A stretch of 42,425 bases of DNA from Deltaproteobacteria bacterium (GTDB lineage Bacteria; Myxococcota_A; UBA9160; JAFDDA01). The stretch covers positions 1 through 42,425 of the forward strand of contig JAFDDA010000048.1 in assembly GCA_019311105.1 (NCBI GenBank), given 5' to 3'. Under the pieces are notes generated by a model that had not been told where the DNA came from, did not search any database, and saw nothing but the letters and a program-made list of their open reading frames with translations. Positions 7,955 through 16,392 of the stretch are shown in pieces (position 1 is the stretch's first letter; each line of letters starts with the position of its first letter). Position numbers and translations under genes: made by a program.

Positions 7955-8571
7955 TGGCCGACGCGGGTGCCGCGGCCCCAGAGCGCCACCTCGCGCAGCT
8001 GGAACAGGATGGCCGCCGTCGGCGCGTGGATGTGGGTCCCGAGCATCGGGATCGAGATCACCGGCTGGTTGCTCTCGGGGATGCGGCGCAGATGCGGCAC
8101 GTCATCTGCCTCCAACACGGTGAGCGGCACGCGGTAGGCCGCGGCGACCTCCGACGGGTCGGGAGCGAGCGCCTCGACCCGGCCGGCGAAGACGACGACC
8201 GGTGTGATGACGAAGCCCGAGCGGGTCGCGTAGTCGTCGAGCAGTCCCACGACCTGTTCCGGGCCGCACTCGACGCCGACCTCTTCGTGGAGTTCGCGGC
8301 GCGCGGCGTCGACCGCCGTTTCACCGGGGTCGAGACGCCCGCCTGGCAGAGCCCACTGCCCGCCGTGGTTGCGCAGCGTCGTCGCCCGGCGGGTGATCAA
8401 GAAGCACGGATCGTCGCCTTTCTCGTGATCCACAAGGGTCACCGCCACGGCGGCGGCGCGCCGCCCCTCGGGCTCGACGACGACGCGTTCGAAGTCGTCG
8501 AGGTTCTGGCGGATCCGCTCGCGGAGGGCGTCGTCGAGACGACCCAAGAGGTTCTCGGGGGGCACGCTCAT
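7924..8571 (-). CDS. Nudix hydrolase, CoA diphosphatase-like
   Basis: 215 residues. Exact Nudix box at residues 78-100 (G, five residues, E84, seven residues, RELHEEVGV). Before it lies LITRRATTLRNHGGQWALPGG, close to the LLTxRSxxLRxHxGxxxFPGG signature of CoA pyrophosphatases (NudL/NUDT7). Such enzymes cleave CoA or acyl-CoA to 3',5'-ADP and a phosphopantetheine product. Placement within an operon for acyl-CoA metabolism supports a role in CoA turnover. It starts 3 nt after the SDR gene and ends 25 nt before the thiolase-like start, in the 35-bp duplication. Confidence 0.88.
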   Translation of the reverse strand: MSVPPENLLGRLDDALRERIRQNLDDFERVVVEPEGRRAAAVAVTLVDHEKGDDPCFLITRRATTLRNHGGQWALPGGRLDPGETAVDAARRELHEEVGVECGPEQVVGLLDDYATRSGFVITPVVVFAGRVEALAPDPSEVAAAYRVPLTVLEADDVPHLRRIPESNQPVISIPMLGTHIHAPTAAILFQLREVALWGRGTRVGHFEQPVFAWR

Positions 8572-8574
8572 GGC

Positions 8575-9327
8575 TCAGCTGCCCACCATCCCGCCGCTCA
8601 CCGCGATCACCTGACCGGTGACGTAGGCGGCCGCATCCGAACACAGGAAGCCGACGACCCCGGCGACGTCCTCGGGCGTGCCAGCTCGGCCGAGGGGGAT
8701 CTGCTCGAGGATCTTCTCCTTCGGAAGGCGCGTGGTCATGTCGGTTTCGATGAAGCCCGGCGCCACCGCGTTGACCAGGATGTTTCGCTTCGCATATTCG
8801 AGAGCGAGTGTGCGGGTCAGGCCGACGAGTCCGGCTTTGGCCGCGGAGTAGTTCGCCTGGCCCGGGTTCCCGGTCAAGCCGACCACCGAAGCGATGTTGA
8901 CGATGCGCCCGCGTCGGGCCTTCAGCATCCCCGGGAGCACGGCCCGCGTGATGCGGAACGGGCCCGAGAGGTCGGCTTCGAGCACGCCGTCCCAGTTCGC
9001 GTCGCCCATGCGTGCGGCCAACCCATCGCGGGCGATGCCCGCGTTGTTCACCAGCACGTCGAGCGGGCCCTCGCTCGCTACGGCCGGCACGAGCACCCGT
9101 TCGATCGCCTCGGCCGAGGCGACATCGAAGGCGAGCAGCCGGCCGTCGCCTCCGACGCCTTGAATCTCCTTGAGCAACGCTTCCGCCGCTTCCCCGCTCT
9201 CGCGGTAGTGGATCCACACCCGGAAGCCGTCGCGCGCGAGACGTCGGGCGATGGCGGCGCCGATGCCGCGGCTCGACCCGGTGACCAGCGCGTTGCGGGG
9301 GCTCGGCTGCGTCGTGGCCTGGCTCAG
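8575..9327 (-). CDS. 3-oxoacyl-ACP reductase/3-hydroxyacyl-CoA dehydrogenase-like SDR, probable CTG start
   Basis: 250 residues, classical SDR of the FabG type. TGSSRGIG cofactor loop, VNNAG, catalytic Ser in NIASVVG, then YSAAK, and the C-terminal VTGQVIAVSGGM. First gene of a five-gene minus-strand operon with Nudix, thiolase-like and two ACAD genes, so a 3-hydroxyacyl-CoA dehydrogenase role is as likely as fatty acid synthesis. No ATG lies near the family start. CTG 9327 sits 6 nt after GAGGAG (plus-strand 9334-9339), giving a normal FabG length. GTG 9354 is in frame but lacks a Shine-Dalgarno. Confidence 0.85.
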   Translation of the reverse strand: MSQATTQPSPRNALVTGSSRGIGAAIARRLARDGFRVWIHYRESGEAAEALLKEIQGVGGDGRLLAFDVASAEAIERVLVPAVASEGPLDVLVNNAGIARDGLAARMGDANWDGVLEADLSGPFRITRAVLPGMLKARRGRIVNIASVVGLTGNPGQANYSAAKAGLVGLTRTLALEYAKRNILVNAVAPGFIETDMTTRLPKEKILEQIPLGRAGTPEDVAGVVGFLCSDAAAYVTGQVIAVSGGMVGS

Positions 9328-9465
9328 GGGGGGCTCCTCGTTGCCTGCTTCCACGGGCTGTGGCCGGCGTGCCGCGTGCGGCGGTGGTAGGATGCGCGAA
9401 ACCCCGCCCACGGTCCACACCCGCACGCTGCGTAGCCGAGCGTTCCGCACCCCTCCGAGACCCGC

Positions 9466-10353
9466 ATGCTCCGCAACGTCGAACGCCTTCGCCTCGCCTT
9501 GCCCGACCGCGGGGTCGAGATCGCCCTCCTCGACTTCGGAGGGGACGGCCCGCCGCTCCTGGCTCACCACGCGAACGGCTTCTGCGCCGGCCTATGGGCG
9601 CCGGTTGCCGAACGTCTGCGCGAGCGCTTCCACGTCGTCGCCATGGATGCTCGCGGTCACGGCGACTCGTCGCATCCCTCCGAGCCCGGGGCCTTCGAGT
9701 GGCACCACTTCGCCGAAGATCTCGCGGCCGTCGCAGCCCACCTCGTGGAACAGGCCGGTCGCCCCTTGGCCGTCGGTCTCGGCCACTCCTTCGGCGGCAC
9801 ATCGACGATGGCGGCGGCAGCCCTCCGCCCCGACCTCTTCGAGCGGATCGTGTGCGTCGACCCCGTGGTCTTCCCGCCCGAGGTTCCCGACGCGGCGCGG
9901 CTCGCCCACGGCAAGAGCCTCGTCGACCGCGCGAGCAAACGCCGGCGCGAGTGGCCCGATCGGGCCGCAGCCCTCGAGCACTTCCGGCCGCGTTCGCTGT
10001 TCGCCGGCTGGCCCGATCGCTCCCTGGCGCTCTATGTCGACGAAGGAATGCGCCGCCGCCCCGACGGCTCCCTCGAACTCAAGTGTGCACCCGAGGTCGA
10101 GGCCGCGGTGTTCGCCAGCGGCCGAGGCTTCGGCTTGTTCGAACGGGCGGCGGGCCTGGCGACCCCGGCGCTGCTGCTCTGGGCCCGCCACGGGAATTTC
10201 CCGCGGCCGCTTTACACTCGGCTCGTGGCCGAGATGGCGGCCGCGCGGGTGGAAGACGTCGACGCGGGACACCTGGTGCCGATGGAGAAGCCCGAGATCG
10301 TGATCGACGCGGTCGAAGCCTTCGCCGCCGGCCCTCAAGCCTCGACGGCGTAG
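9466..10353 (+). CDS. alpha/beta hydrolase
   Basis: 295 residues, single-domain alpha/beta hydrolase. The oxyanion region HHANGF (34-39), the strand with MDARGHGDS, the nucleophile elbow GHSFGG (Ser108) and the C-terminal catalytic histidine in AGHLVPMEKPE are all present. The first ATG that leaves the core strand intact is 9466, and it is transcribed away from the SDR operon across a 138-nt divergent intergenic region. The substrate cannot be told. Its last 19 nt overlap the end of the convergent rhodanese gene. Confidence 0.88.
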   Translation: MLRNVERLRLALPDRGVEIALLDFGGDGPPLLAHHANGFCAGLWAPVAERLRERFHVVAMDARGHGDSSHPSEPGAFEWHHFAEDLAAVAAHLVEQAGRPLAVGLGHSFGGTSTMAAAALRPDLFERIVCVDPVVFPPEVPDAARLAHGKSLVDRASKRRREWPDRAAALEHFRPRSLFAGWPDRSLALYVDEGMRRRPDGSLELKCAPEVEAAVFASGRGFGLFERAAGLATPALLLWARHGNFPRPLYTRLVAEMAAARVEDVDAGHLVPMEKPEIVIDAVEAFAAGPQASTA

Positions 10354-10724
10354 CCCCGCTTCGTCCAGCCCGTCCACCCCTCCGCCAGCGAGCGGACCTC
10401 GCTGAAGCCCATCTCCTGCAACGTTGCTGCGGAGAGTGCGCTCCGGTGGCCGCCCCCGCAGTAGAGGATCAGCTTGCGCGAGCGGTCGCCCCACCAGGCT
10501 TCGCGCTTCGGATGTTCCAGATCGGCCCGCACTTCGAGGAAGCCCCGCGGCGAGTTGCGCGCGCCCGGGAGGTGGCCCCCGGCGTACTCGTCGGGCTCAC
10601 GGACGTCCACGAAGTGCCAGCCTTCGTGATCGGTCATCGCGAGGAGCCGATTGGCTTCTTCGGGTGTGACCTCCGCGACGGCTTCGAGCGCAGCCGTCAC
10701 GAAATCGTGCAGGCTCTTGGCCAT
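10335..10724 (-). CDS. rhodanese-like domain protein
   Basis: 129 residues, one rhodanese domain of the GlpE/PspE size. DVREPDEYAGGHLPGARN marks the first half, and the active-site loop LYCGGGHRSA supplies Cys89. Such proteins transfer sulfane sulfur in the cytosol. ATG 10724 (MAKSLHDFV) is chosen over an upstream GTG adding six residues. It is convergent with and overlaps the alpha/beta hydrolase gene by 19 nt. Confidence 0.88.
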   Translation of the reverse strand: MAKSLHDFVTAALEAVAEVTPEEANRLLAMTDHEGWHFVDVREPDEYAGGHLPGARNSPRGFLEVRADLEHPKREAWWGDRSRKLILYCGGGHRSALSAATLQEMGFSEVRSLAEGWTGWTKRGYAVEA

Positions 10725-11040
10725 GGTCGTTCTCCGGCGCATCGCGGCCAGCAGGACGCGAAGAGGCGACCAAGGTAGCCACCCGGCCGGCGGAAAAACG
10801 GGCCTCTACGGCCTGAGGAGCGCAAAAAAAGTCGTCGGCGACGCCTTGGCCAGGAAATTAAAAACACATGTAAATACACATAGTTATGAGCATGGCCGAG
10901 GGTGAAGCCCGCGCCGTCGCCACTTTCTCCCGGTGCAGGCCGGGAAACGCCCCGGGGCGATGCCACAACGCGCGCTCAGCCACACGGAATTACGAACAAC
11001 CGGTGCGCCCCGATCGCGCTCCGGCCCGCGGAGGATCGAA
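10725..11040. other. intergenic region upstream of the PEP-CTERM gene
   Basis: No gene is supported here. A stretch near 10855-10890 is unusually AT-rich for this sequence and contains two ACACAT repeats; it is the likeliest promoter area for the gene at 11041. Further down are a 6-bp hairpin (10928-10933 with 10940-10945) and a 12-bp palindrome (10948-10959), so the roughly 150-nt leader may be structured. I could not match it to a known riboswitch class, including the GEMM cyclic di-GMP type, and found no sigma-54-like TGGCAC element. Confidence 0.4.
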
Positions 11041-11715
11041 ATGCGCATTTGGATGGCCGGGCTCTTGTGCTCGGCGCTCTTGAGCTTCTCGGCCGGTACC
11101 GCCACGGCGAACAACTTCCAGCCGAACTCCACGGAGACGTGGGTGTCGCTCGGCGAGGGCTCGAACGGCCCCGAGTGGTAGATCGACGGGTTCAGCTCCT
11201 TCTCCGAAGATTGGGATCTCTTCGACCTCCAGCCGAGCGTCATCTCCTCGCCGGTCGGTGGGGACAGCGGTCTGATCGGCTGGGAGGTCATGGTCACGAT
11301 CCCGAACTTCGTGGACCCGCTTCCGACCAAGTCCATCAAGGTCGTATTCGAGGGCGGGAACCCCGAATCCAGCAGCCTGCCGTTCGTGCAGTCGATCGTC
11401 GCCTTCGACACCCTGTTCGGTGGCGGCGCCATGACTGAGACCGTCTGCCCCGAAGACTGCGAACTGATCTTCGGCGATACCGTCTTCGAGGAGACCGACG
11501 AGGGATTGATCACGAAAGTCTTCGAGCTTTGGGAGCTCCACCCGAACCCCGACTGGGAAGAGGTCACCGTCTTCATCCCGGTGGAGTTCGAACTGCTTTC
11601 CTTCCACATCCTGACCCAATCGTTTGGCGAGGTCGTGCCGGAGCCGTCCTCTCTGGCGCTCGTGAGCATGGGCCTCATCGGGCTCGCAACCGCGGGGCGC
11701 CGCCGTCGCCACTAG
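11041..11715 (+). pseudogene. PEP-CTERM sorting-domain protein interrupted by an in-frame TAG
   Basis: The frame from ATG 11041 starts with a Sec signal peptide (MRIWMAGLLCSALLSFSAG). It meets TAG at 11179-11181 (codon 47) and then continues open in the same frame to 11715. The second part ends with VPEPSSLALVSMGLIGLATAGRRRRH, a textbook PEP-CTERM tail: VPEP motif, one hydrophobic helix, basic end. Such proteins are exported and processed by exosortase. The context PEW-stop-IDGFSSF suggests a TGG-to-TAG change. A strong terminator follows at 11740-11778. If translated, only a 46-residue peptide results, unless the amber codon is suppressed or the base is an error. Confidence 0.85.
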
Positions 11716-11739
11716 CACCCCGGGTGCCGCAACCGATTC

Positions 11740-11778
11740 CAAAGGCCCGGAGGGCGCACACAGCCCTCCGGGCCTTTG
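11740..11778. terminator. rho-independent terminator with perfect 16-bp stem
   Basis: Positions 11740-11755 pair perfectly with 11763-11778 around a 7-nt loop. The stem ends in AAAGGCCC/GGGCCTTT, so both strands have T-containing 3' flanks, and GTTTT follows on the plus strand. It lies 25 nt after the PEP-CTERM stop and insulates the SDR gene at 11851. Confidence 0.9.
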
Positions 11779-11850
11779 CGTTTTGCCGCCAGGAGTGCAT
11801 CCTGTGGCCCCCCGCGGATGCAACCTGCGAGAGGACGAAGGAGCAAAGCC

Positions 11851-12621
11851 GTGAAGAATCTGTTCTCCCTGGAAGGCAAAGTGGCCCTGGTGACCGGCGG
11901 CACGCGCGGCATCGGGCTGATGATGGCTCGGGGTCTCGTCGCCCATGGCGCGAAGGTCTACGTGGCGTCGCGCACGGCAGAGGCGTGCGAAGCCACCGCC
12001 AAGGAGCTCTCTCAGGACGGTGAGTGCATCGGGATCCCCGCGAGCCTCGGGAACGAGGAAGGGTGCAACGCCCTGGCTGCGGAGATCGCCAGCCGCGAAG
12101 AGAAGCTCCACATCCTCGTGAACAACGCCGGCGCGAACTGGGGCGCCCCCATCGAGGAGTACCCGGACGCGGCGTGGGACAAGGTGCTGGCGCTGAACGT
12201 GAAGAGCGTCTTCCACCTCACCCGCGCGCTGAAGCCCCAAATCGAAGCCGCCGCCAGCGCCGACGACCCGGCGCGCGTGATCAACGTCGGCTCCATCGAC
12301 GGCATCCAGGTCCCGGCCATGGAGACCTATGCCTACTCCGCGAGCAAGGCCGCCGTGCACCACCTCACCAAGACGTTGGCCCGACGCCTCGCGCCGAGCC
12401 ACGTCACCGTCAACGCCGTGGCGCCCGGCCCCTTCCAGAGCAAGATGATGGCCGCCACCCTCGACCGCTTCCAGGACGCCATCGTCGCAAGCTGCCCCAT
12501 GGGGCGCATCGGCGTGCCCGAGGACATGGCGGGGATCGCCATCTATCTCTCGTCGCGCGCGGGCGCCTATGTGACGGGCGCTGTGATCCCGGTGGACGGC
12601 GGGATCTCCACCTGCCGTTAG
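11851..12621 (+). CDS. short-chain dehydrogenase/reductase (RhlG-like)
   Basis: 256 residues, classical SDR. TGGTRGIG cofactor motif, NNAG, catalytic serine in VGSIDG, YSASK, and VTGAVIPVDGG near the end. The N-terminus MKNLFSLEGKVALVTGG resembles RhlG-type 3-oxoacyl reductases, but the substrate is not established. The GTG start at 11851 is supported by GAAGGAG upstream. It stands alone between a terminator and a convergent permease gene whose stop is 7 nt away. Confidence 0.85.
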   Translation: MKNLFSLEGKVALVTGGTRGIGLMMARGLVAHGAKVYVASRTAEACEATAKELSQDGECIGIPASLGNEEGCNALAAEIASREEKLHILVNNAGANWGAPIEEYPDAAWDKVLALNVKSVFHLTRALKPQIEAAASADDPARVINVGSIDGIQVPAMETYAYSASKAAVHHLTKTLARRLAPSHVTVNAVAPGPFQSKMMAATLDRFQDAIVASCPMGRIGVPEDMAGIAIYLSSRAGAYVTGAVIPVDGGISTCR

Positions 12622-12628
12622 GGCGCCG

Positions 12629-13411
12629 CTAGAGCGAGATCAGAACGGCGGCGATCAAGCGGATCGCGACGAGCGTCAGCACCGTCTTGTAGAGGCGGAT
12701 GAAGGTCTGCTCGTTCACGCGCTCCAGCAGCCGACTGCCGAGCCAGGTCCCTACGACCACCGCCACGCACAGCAACCCCAGAACCAGGGCCCACGCCCCG
12801 AACGCGAAGCCCACCACGCCGAACACCACGAGCTTCGCCAGATGGCCGAGCATCTGGCAAGTCGCCTTGGTGCCCACCAGCGCCTGGCGCGAGAGGCCGA
12901 GGTTCAAGAAGAACGGTGCGATCAACGGGCCCGTCGCGCCGATCGTGACGTTGATGAACCCGACCACGCCGCCGAGGAAGAAGAAGCGGCGGTTGCGATC
13001 AGTCGCCTCGGGGTGGCTCCCGAGCAGCAACAAACCCGGCGCCCAGGTGGCGAGCAGCACGAACACCCCGATCGCGACCCGCGTGACGTCCGGTGGGAGG
13101 CTTTGTGCCAGGCCGAGGCCCGCGAAGCCCATCGGTAGCAACAGCACGCCGTAGCGCAGCGCGATGCCGCGCTCGACGTGGCGCCGCTGCACCCAAGCAC
13201 GCGAGCCGTTCGAAACGAGCTGCACCACGCCGTGGATCGGGATCGCCACCAACGGGTCGAGGTAGAGCAGCATCACCGACAGCAGCGTGATGCCCCCCGC
13301 CATGCCGACGATGGCCGAAAGCATCGAAGTGGCCAGGGCCACCGCGGTGAGCAGGCCGACGTCGAGCGGCGCGAGGGGAAGCTCGGTGAGCGAGAACAGT
13401 TCGAACTCCAC
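12629..13411 (-). CDS. TauE/SafE (TSUP) family membrane permease
   Basis: 260 residues with about eight hydrophobic segments. The first half carries SAIVGMAGGITLLSVML and the second half FINVTIGATGPLIAPFFL, the inverted-repeat motif of the TSUP family that exports or imports sulfite, sulfonates or related anions across the inner membrane. GTG 13411 gives the family N-terminus and begins 5 nt after the trehalose gene, so the two are probably co-transcribed. The substrate is unknown. Confidence 0.88.
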   Translation of the reverse strand: MEFELFSLTELPLAPLDVGLLTAVALATSMLSAIVGMAGGITLLSVMLLYLDPLVAIPIHGVVQLVSNGSRAWVQRRHVERGIALRYGVLLLPMGFAGLGLAQSLPPDVTRVAIGVFVLLATWAPGLLLLGSHPEATDRNRRFFFLGGVVGFINVTIGATGPLIAPFFLNLGLSRQALVGTKATCQMLGHLAKLVVFGVVGFAFGAWALVLGLLCVAVVVGTWLGSRLLERVNEQTFIRLYKTVLTLVAIRLIAAVLISL

Positions 13412-13416
13412 GCGTG

Positions 13417-15624
13417 TCAGCTCTCGTGGAGTTCGTGAGTGGGACGCTGCGCCAGCCAGTCGAGCAGCTCGTGGACGTCTTCGACATGGCCGAGCCGGTG
13501 GGAGGCGGCCGTGGGCTCCTCGGCCCGGCCGACGCGGAAGGTGATGGCGAGCCCTTCGAGCAGGCGAAACGCGTCTTCGTCGGTATGGTCGTCACCGACG
13601 TAGACGACGCGGACGCGCTCGCTCCACGACGGGCCGTAGCGGCTGCGCAAGACGTGGAGGACCGCGCGGCCCTTGTCCCAGCCGATCGGTGGCCGGGCCT
13701 CCACGGCCATTTTCGCGTCGCGTGCCTGAAAACCGAAGCCGTTGATGATGCGACGGGCCTCGTCCGCGGCACGGGCGTGATCTTCGGCATTGGCCTGGCG
13801 GAAGTGGAAGGTCGACGTGTGCCCCTTCTCCTCGACCCAGGCCCCCTCGGGCGCCGACTCCGATAGCGCCTGTGTGAGTTCGGGCATCCGGGCCTGGTAG
13901 TGCGGCAGGTCTTCGTGCAGGAAGGGTTCGAAGCCCGGCCCCTCGATCTCGAGCCCGTGGTTCGCGGCGTAGGTCACGTCGTCGCGCCCGATCATGGCGC
14001 GGATGTCCGCGAGCCCGCGACCCGACACCATCGAGAGGTCGGTGTCGCTGCGCGCGGCACAGGCGTCGAGCCCGCGACGCGCGGCTTCGGGCAGCGTCGC
14101 GTCGGCTGGGTGGTCGACGATCGGCGTGAGGGTGCCGTCGTAGTCGAGGAAGAGGGCCACGCGGTAGCGGGCCAGGAAGGGCTCGAGCCAGGTTTCGAAA
14201 TCCTGCTCGAGCGGGAGAGCCAGCGCCTGGCTCTCCCGGCCCGCCGCTTCGAGGAAGCCATTCACCCAATGCTCGAGGTTGTAGCGACGCTCGCGCCGCC
14301 GCAGCGACGCCATGCGGGAGGCGCGTTCGTCCTCCTCCATCGTGAGAGCGCGGTGGAGTGTCTCCGCGGTTTCGTCGGGGCTGTACGGGTTCACGGCCAG
14401 CGCCTCGCGCATGGTCTCGCTGGCGCCGGCGACTTCCGAGATCAGCAGCACGCCCGGCTCGTCGACCTGGCAGGCGACGTACTCTTTGGCCACCAGGTTC
14501 ATGCCGTCGCGCAGCGGGGTCACCAGCGCGATGTCCGCATCGCGATAGAGTGCGACGAGTCGCTCCTGGGGGACCGAGCGGTAGAGGTACCGGATGGGGG
14601 ACCACGAGGCCGTGGCAAAGCGCCCATTGATGCGGCCTACGAGTTCGTCGATCTCGCGCTTCAGTTCCTTGTACTCGGAGACCTGTGCCCGGCTCGGCAC
14701 CGCCAGCTGGAGCAACACCACGCGCTCGCGATGCTCGGGGTGCCGTTCGAGCAAGCGCTCGAAACCGAGGAATCGCTCGGGGATGCCCTTCGTGTAGTCG
14801 AGCCGATCGACGCCGAGCACGATCCTTTCGCGGCCTGCCTCCGGGGAGGGGGCGGCCGCGCGCGCCTTGTTCGCGAAGGCGTCGAAGTCGATCCCGATCG
14901 GGAACGCACCCACCTGGATCGTCCGGTCGCCCCACTCGATGCGCTGGGTGCGGCGGTCCACGCGCGCGCCGAGGCGGCGTTCGACGCAGTCGAGGAAGTT
15001 CTGGGCGTAGCCCGCCACGTGGAAGCCGACGAGATCGCACGCGAGCAGGCCGCGCAGGATCTCGCGATCCCACGGCAGCAGCCGGAACACGTCGAAGGGC
15101 GGGAAGGGGATGTGGAGGAAGAACCCGATGCGAACCCCGGGGAGCGCCTGCCGCAACGACGCCGGGGCGAGCATCAGGTGGTAGTCGTGGATCCAGACGA
15201 GGTCTGCGTCGCCGGCGCTCCCGGAGGCGACCGAGGCGAAGCGCTCGTTCACCGCGCGGTACGCCTCCCAATCGCGGCGGTCGAAAGCGGCGCGCTCATG
15301 CATGGAGTGGAAGAGCGGCCAGAGCGTTCGGTTCGAGAAGCCGTGGTAGTAACGGTTGACCTCGGTCTCGGAGAGGCCGACCGGCGCCACTTCATAGCCG
15401 GCATCGTCACCGGCCTCGAAGTGGAGGGTCTCGCCCTTCTTCTGGGCGAGACCCGGCCAACCGACCCAGGTGCCGCCGCGCTTGCGCAGCACGGGCTCGA
15501 GCGCCGTGACCAGCCCGCCGGCAGAGGGCTTGAACTCGATGCCGCCCGCGGATCGGTGGGCCGTGAACGGCAAGCGGTTGCTGGCGATCAGGATCGGGCG
15601 CGTTTGCGCCTCGGCGTCGGGCAA
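13417..15624 (-). CDS. otsAB: bifunctional trehalose-6-phosphate synthase/phosphatase
   Basis: 735 residues. Residues about 8-475 are a GT20 synthase (ASNRLPF, PSAGGLVTALEP, HDYHLMLAP, LGVDRLDYTKGIPERF, TPLRDGMNLVAKE) that joins glucose from a nucleotide sugar to glucose-6-phosphate. Residues about 490-725 are a HAD phosphatase with the FLDYDGTL nucleophile motif and GDDHTDEDAF, releasing trehalose. OtsA and OtsB are separate proteins in E. coli; here the whole cytosolic pathway is one chain. The TTG start at 15624 has GGAGGA 5 nt upstream. Trehalose is a stress and osmotic protectant. First gene of a two-gene unit with the TSUP permease. Confidence 0.93.
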   Translation of the reverse strand: MPDAEAQTRPILIASNRLPFTAHRSAGGIEFKPSAGGLVTALEPVLRKRGGTWVGWPGLAQKKGETLHFEAGDDAGYEVAPVGLSETEVNRYYHGFSNRTLWPLFHSMHERAAFDRRDWEAYRAVNERFASVASGSAGDADLVWIHDYHLMLAPASLRQALPGVRIGFFLHIPFPPFDVFRLLPWDREILRGLLACDLVGFHVAGYAQNFLDCVERRLGARVDRRTQRIEWGDRTIQVGAFPIGIDFDAFANKARAAAPSPEAGRERIVLGVDRLDYTKGIPERFLGFERLLERHPEHRERVVLLQLAVPSRAQVSEYKELKREIDELVGRINGRFATASWSPIRYLYRSVPQERLVALYRDADIALVTPLRDGMNLVAKEYVACQVDEPGVLLISEVAGASETMREALAVNPYSPDETAETLHRALTMEEDERASRMASLRRRERRYNLEHWVNGFLEAAGRESQALALPLEQDFETWLEPFLARYRVALFLDYDGTLTPIVDHPADATLPEAARRGLDACAARSDTDLSMVSGRGLADIRAMIGRDDVTYAANHGLEIEGPGFEPFLHEDLPHYQARMPELTQALSESAPEGAWVEEKGHTSTFHFRQANAEDHARAADEARRIINGFGFQARDAKMAVEARPPIGWDKGRAVLHVLRSRYGPSWSERVRVVYVGDDHTDEDAFRLLEGLAITFRVGRAEEPTAASHRLGHVEDVHELLDWLAQRPTHELHES

Positions 15625-15726
15625 GGACGTCCTCCGGGGCCGGAGGGTAGCCAGTTCCGCTCGCGGCGCGGCGGCCTGCCCGGAGCGCCCCCGCCGCGGG
15701 GAGCTGCGCCGAGCAGGCCGCTTCGA

Positions 15727-16383
15727 CTACTTCTTCAGGCTCGCGAAGATCGCCTTCTCCTCCTCGATGCAGCTCTTGAACGAAGGCCGGCCATGGATCG
15801 CATCGCGATACGCGGCGAGCTTCGGCCAGCGGTTGGCATCGATGTCGAGGTCGGCATGCACCAGCTGGGCAAGCATCGACCCCGCCGCCACATCAGCGAT
15901 GGAGAAACGGCCTCCGACGAGCGCTTCACTGCCGTCTTCGAGCACGCCTTCGAGGTAGTCGAAGGCCGGCGGCTGCTTCTCGTTCACGATCTCGGTCACG
16001 ATGGCTTCGTCGGGCTCCTGCTGGAAGAACAGCGGACGCACGATGCGCTGGAAGAACGGCCCGGCACACACCTCCGCGAGCCTCGAGTCCGCGTACTCCT
16101 CGTGCCAGAGCGCCTGGGCGTACTCCTTGGGGTCGCTCGGGTAGAGCGCCGGCTCGGGGTTCGTGCGCTCGACGTAGGCGCAGATGACCGAGGAGTCCGG
16201 CACCGTGAAGTCGCCGTCCTGGAAGCACGGCACCTTGCCGAGCGGGCTGATCGCCAGATACTCGTCGCTCTGGCCGAAGGGCTGCTGGGCCTTGAGCTCA
16301 TAGGGGACGTTCTTCTCGGCAAGGAACACGCGGACTTTCCGCACGAAGGGCGACGGCGGGACGCCGTGGATGAGGATCGACAT
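15727..16383 (-). CDS. glutathione S-transferase family protein
   Basis: 218 residues. N-terminal thioredoxin fold (1-80) with PPSPFVRKVRVFLAEK, where serine is the likely thiol-activating residue, and the SPLGKVPCFQDGDFTVPDSSVI glutathione-binding segment. An all-helical C-terminal domain with FSIADVAAGSMLAQL follows. It conjugates or reduces electrophiles using glutathione. It lies 9 nt downstream of an HxlR-type regulator on the same strand, so the pair is likely one transcript with the regulator controlling detoxification. Confidence 0.9.
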   Translation of the reverse strand: MSILIHGVPPSPFVRKVRVFLAEKNVPYELKAQQPFGQSDEYLAISPLGKVPCFQDGDFTVPDSSVICAYVERTNPEPALYPSDPKEYAQALWHEEYADSRLAEVCAGPFFQRIVRPLFFQQEPDEAIVTEIVNEKQPPAFDYLEGVLEDGSEALVGGRFSIADVAAGSMLAQLVHADLDIDANRWPKLAAYRDAIHGRPSFKSCIEEEKAIFASLKK

Positions 16384-16392
16384 GGGTCTCCT

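Noticed and set aside
10855-11040. Possible cyclic di-GMP riboswitch before the PEP-CTERM gene
   Set aside because: The GEMM core (GGGCAAACC and the GAAA-type tetraloop receptor) is absent; only simple hairpins are visible.
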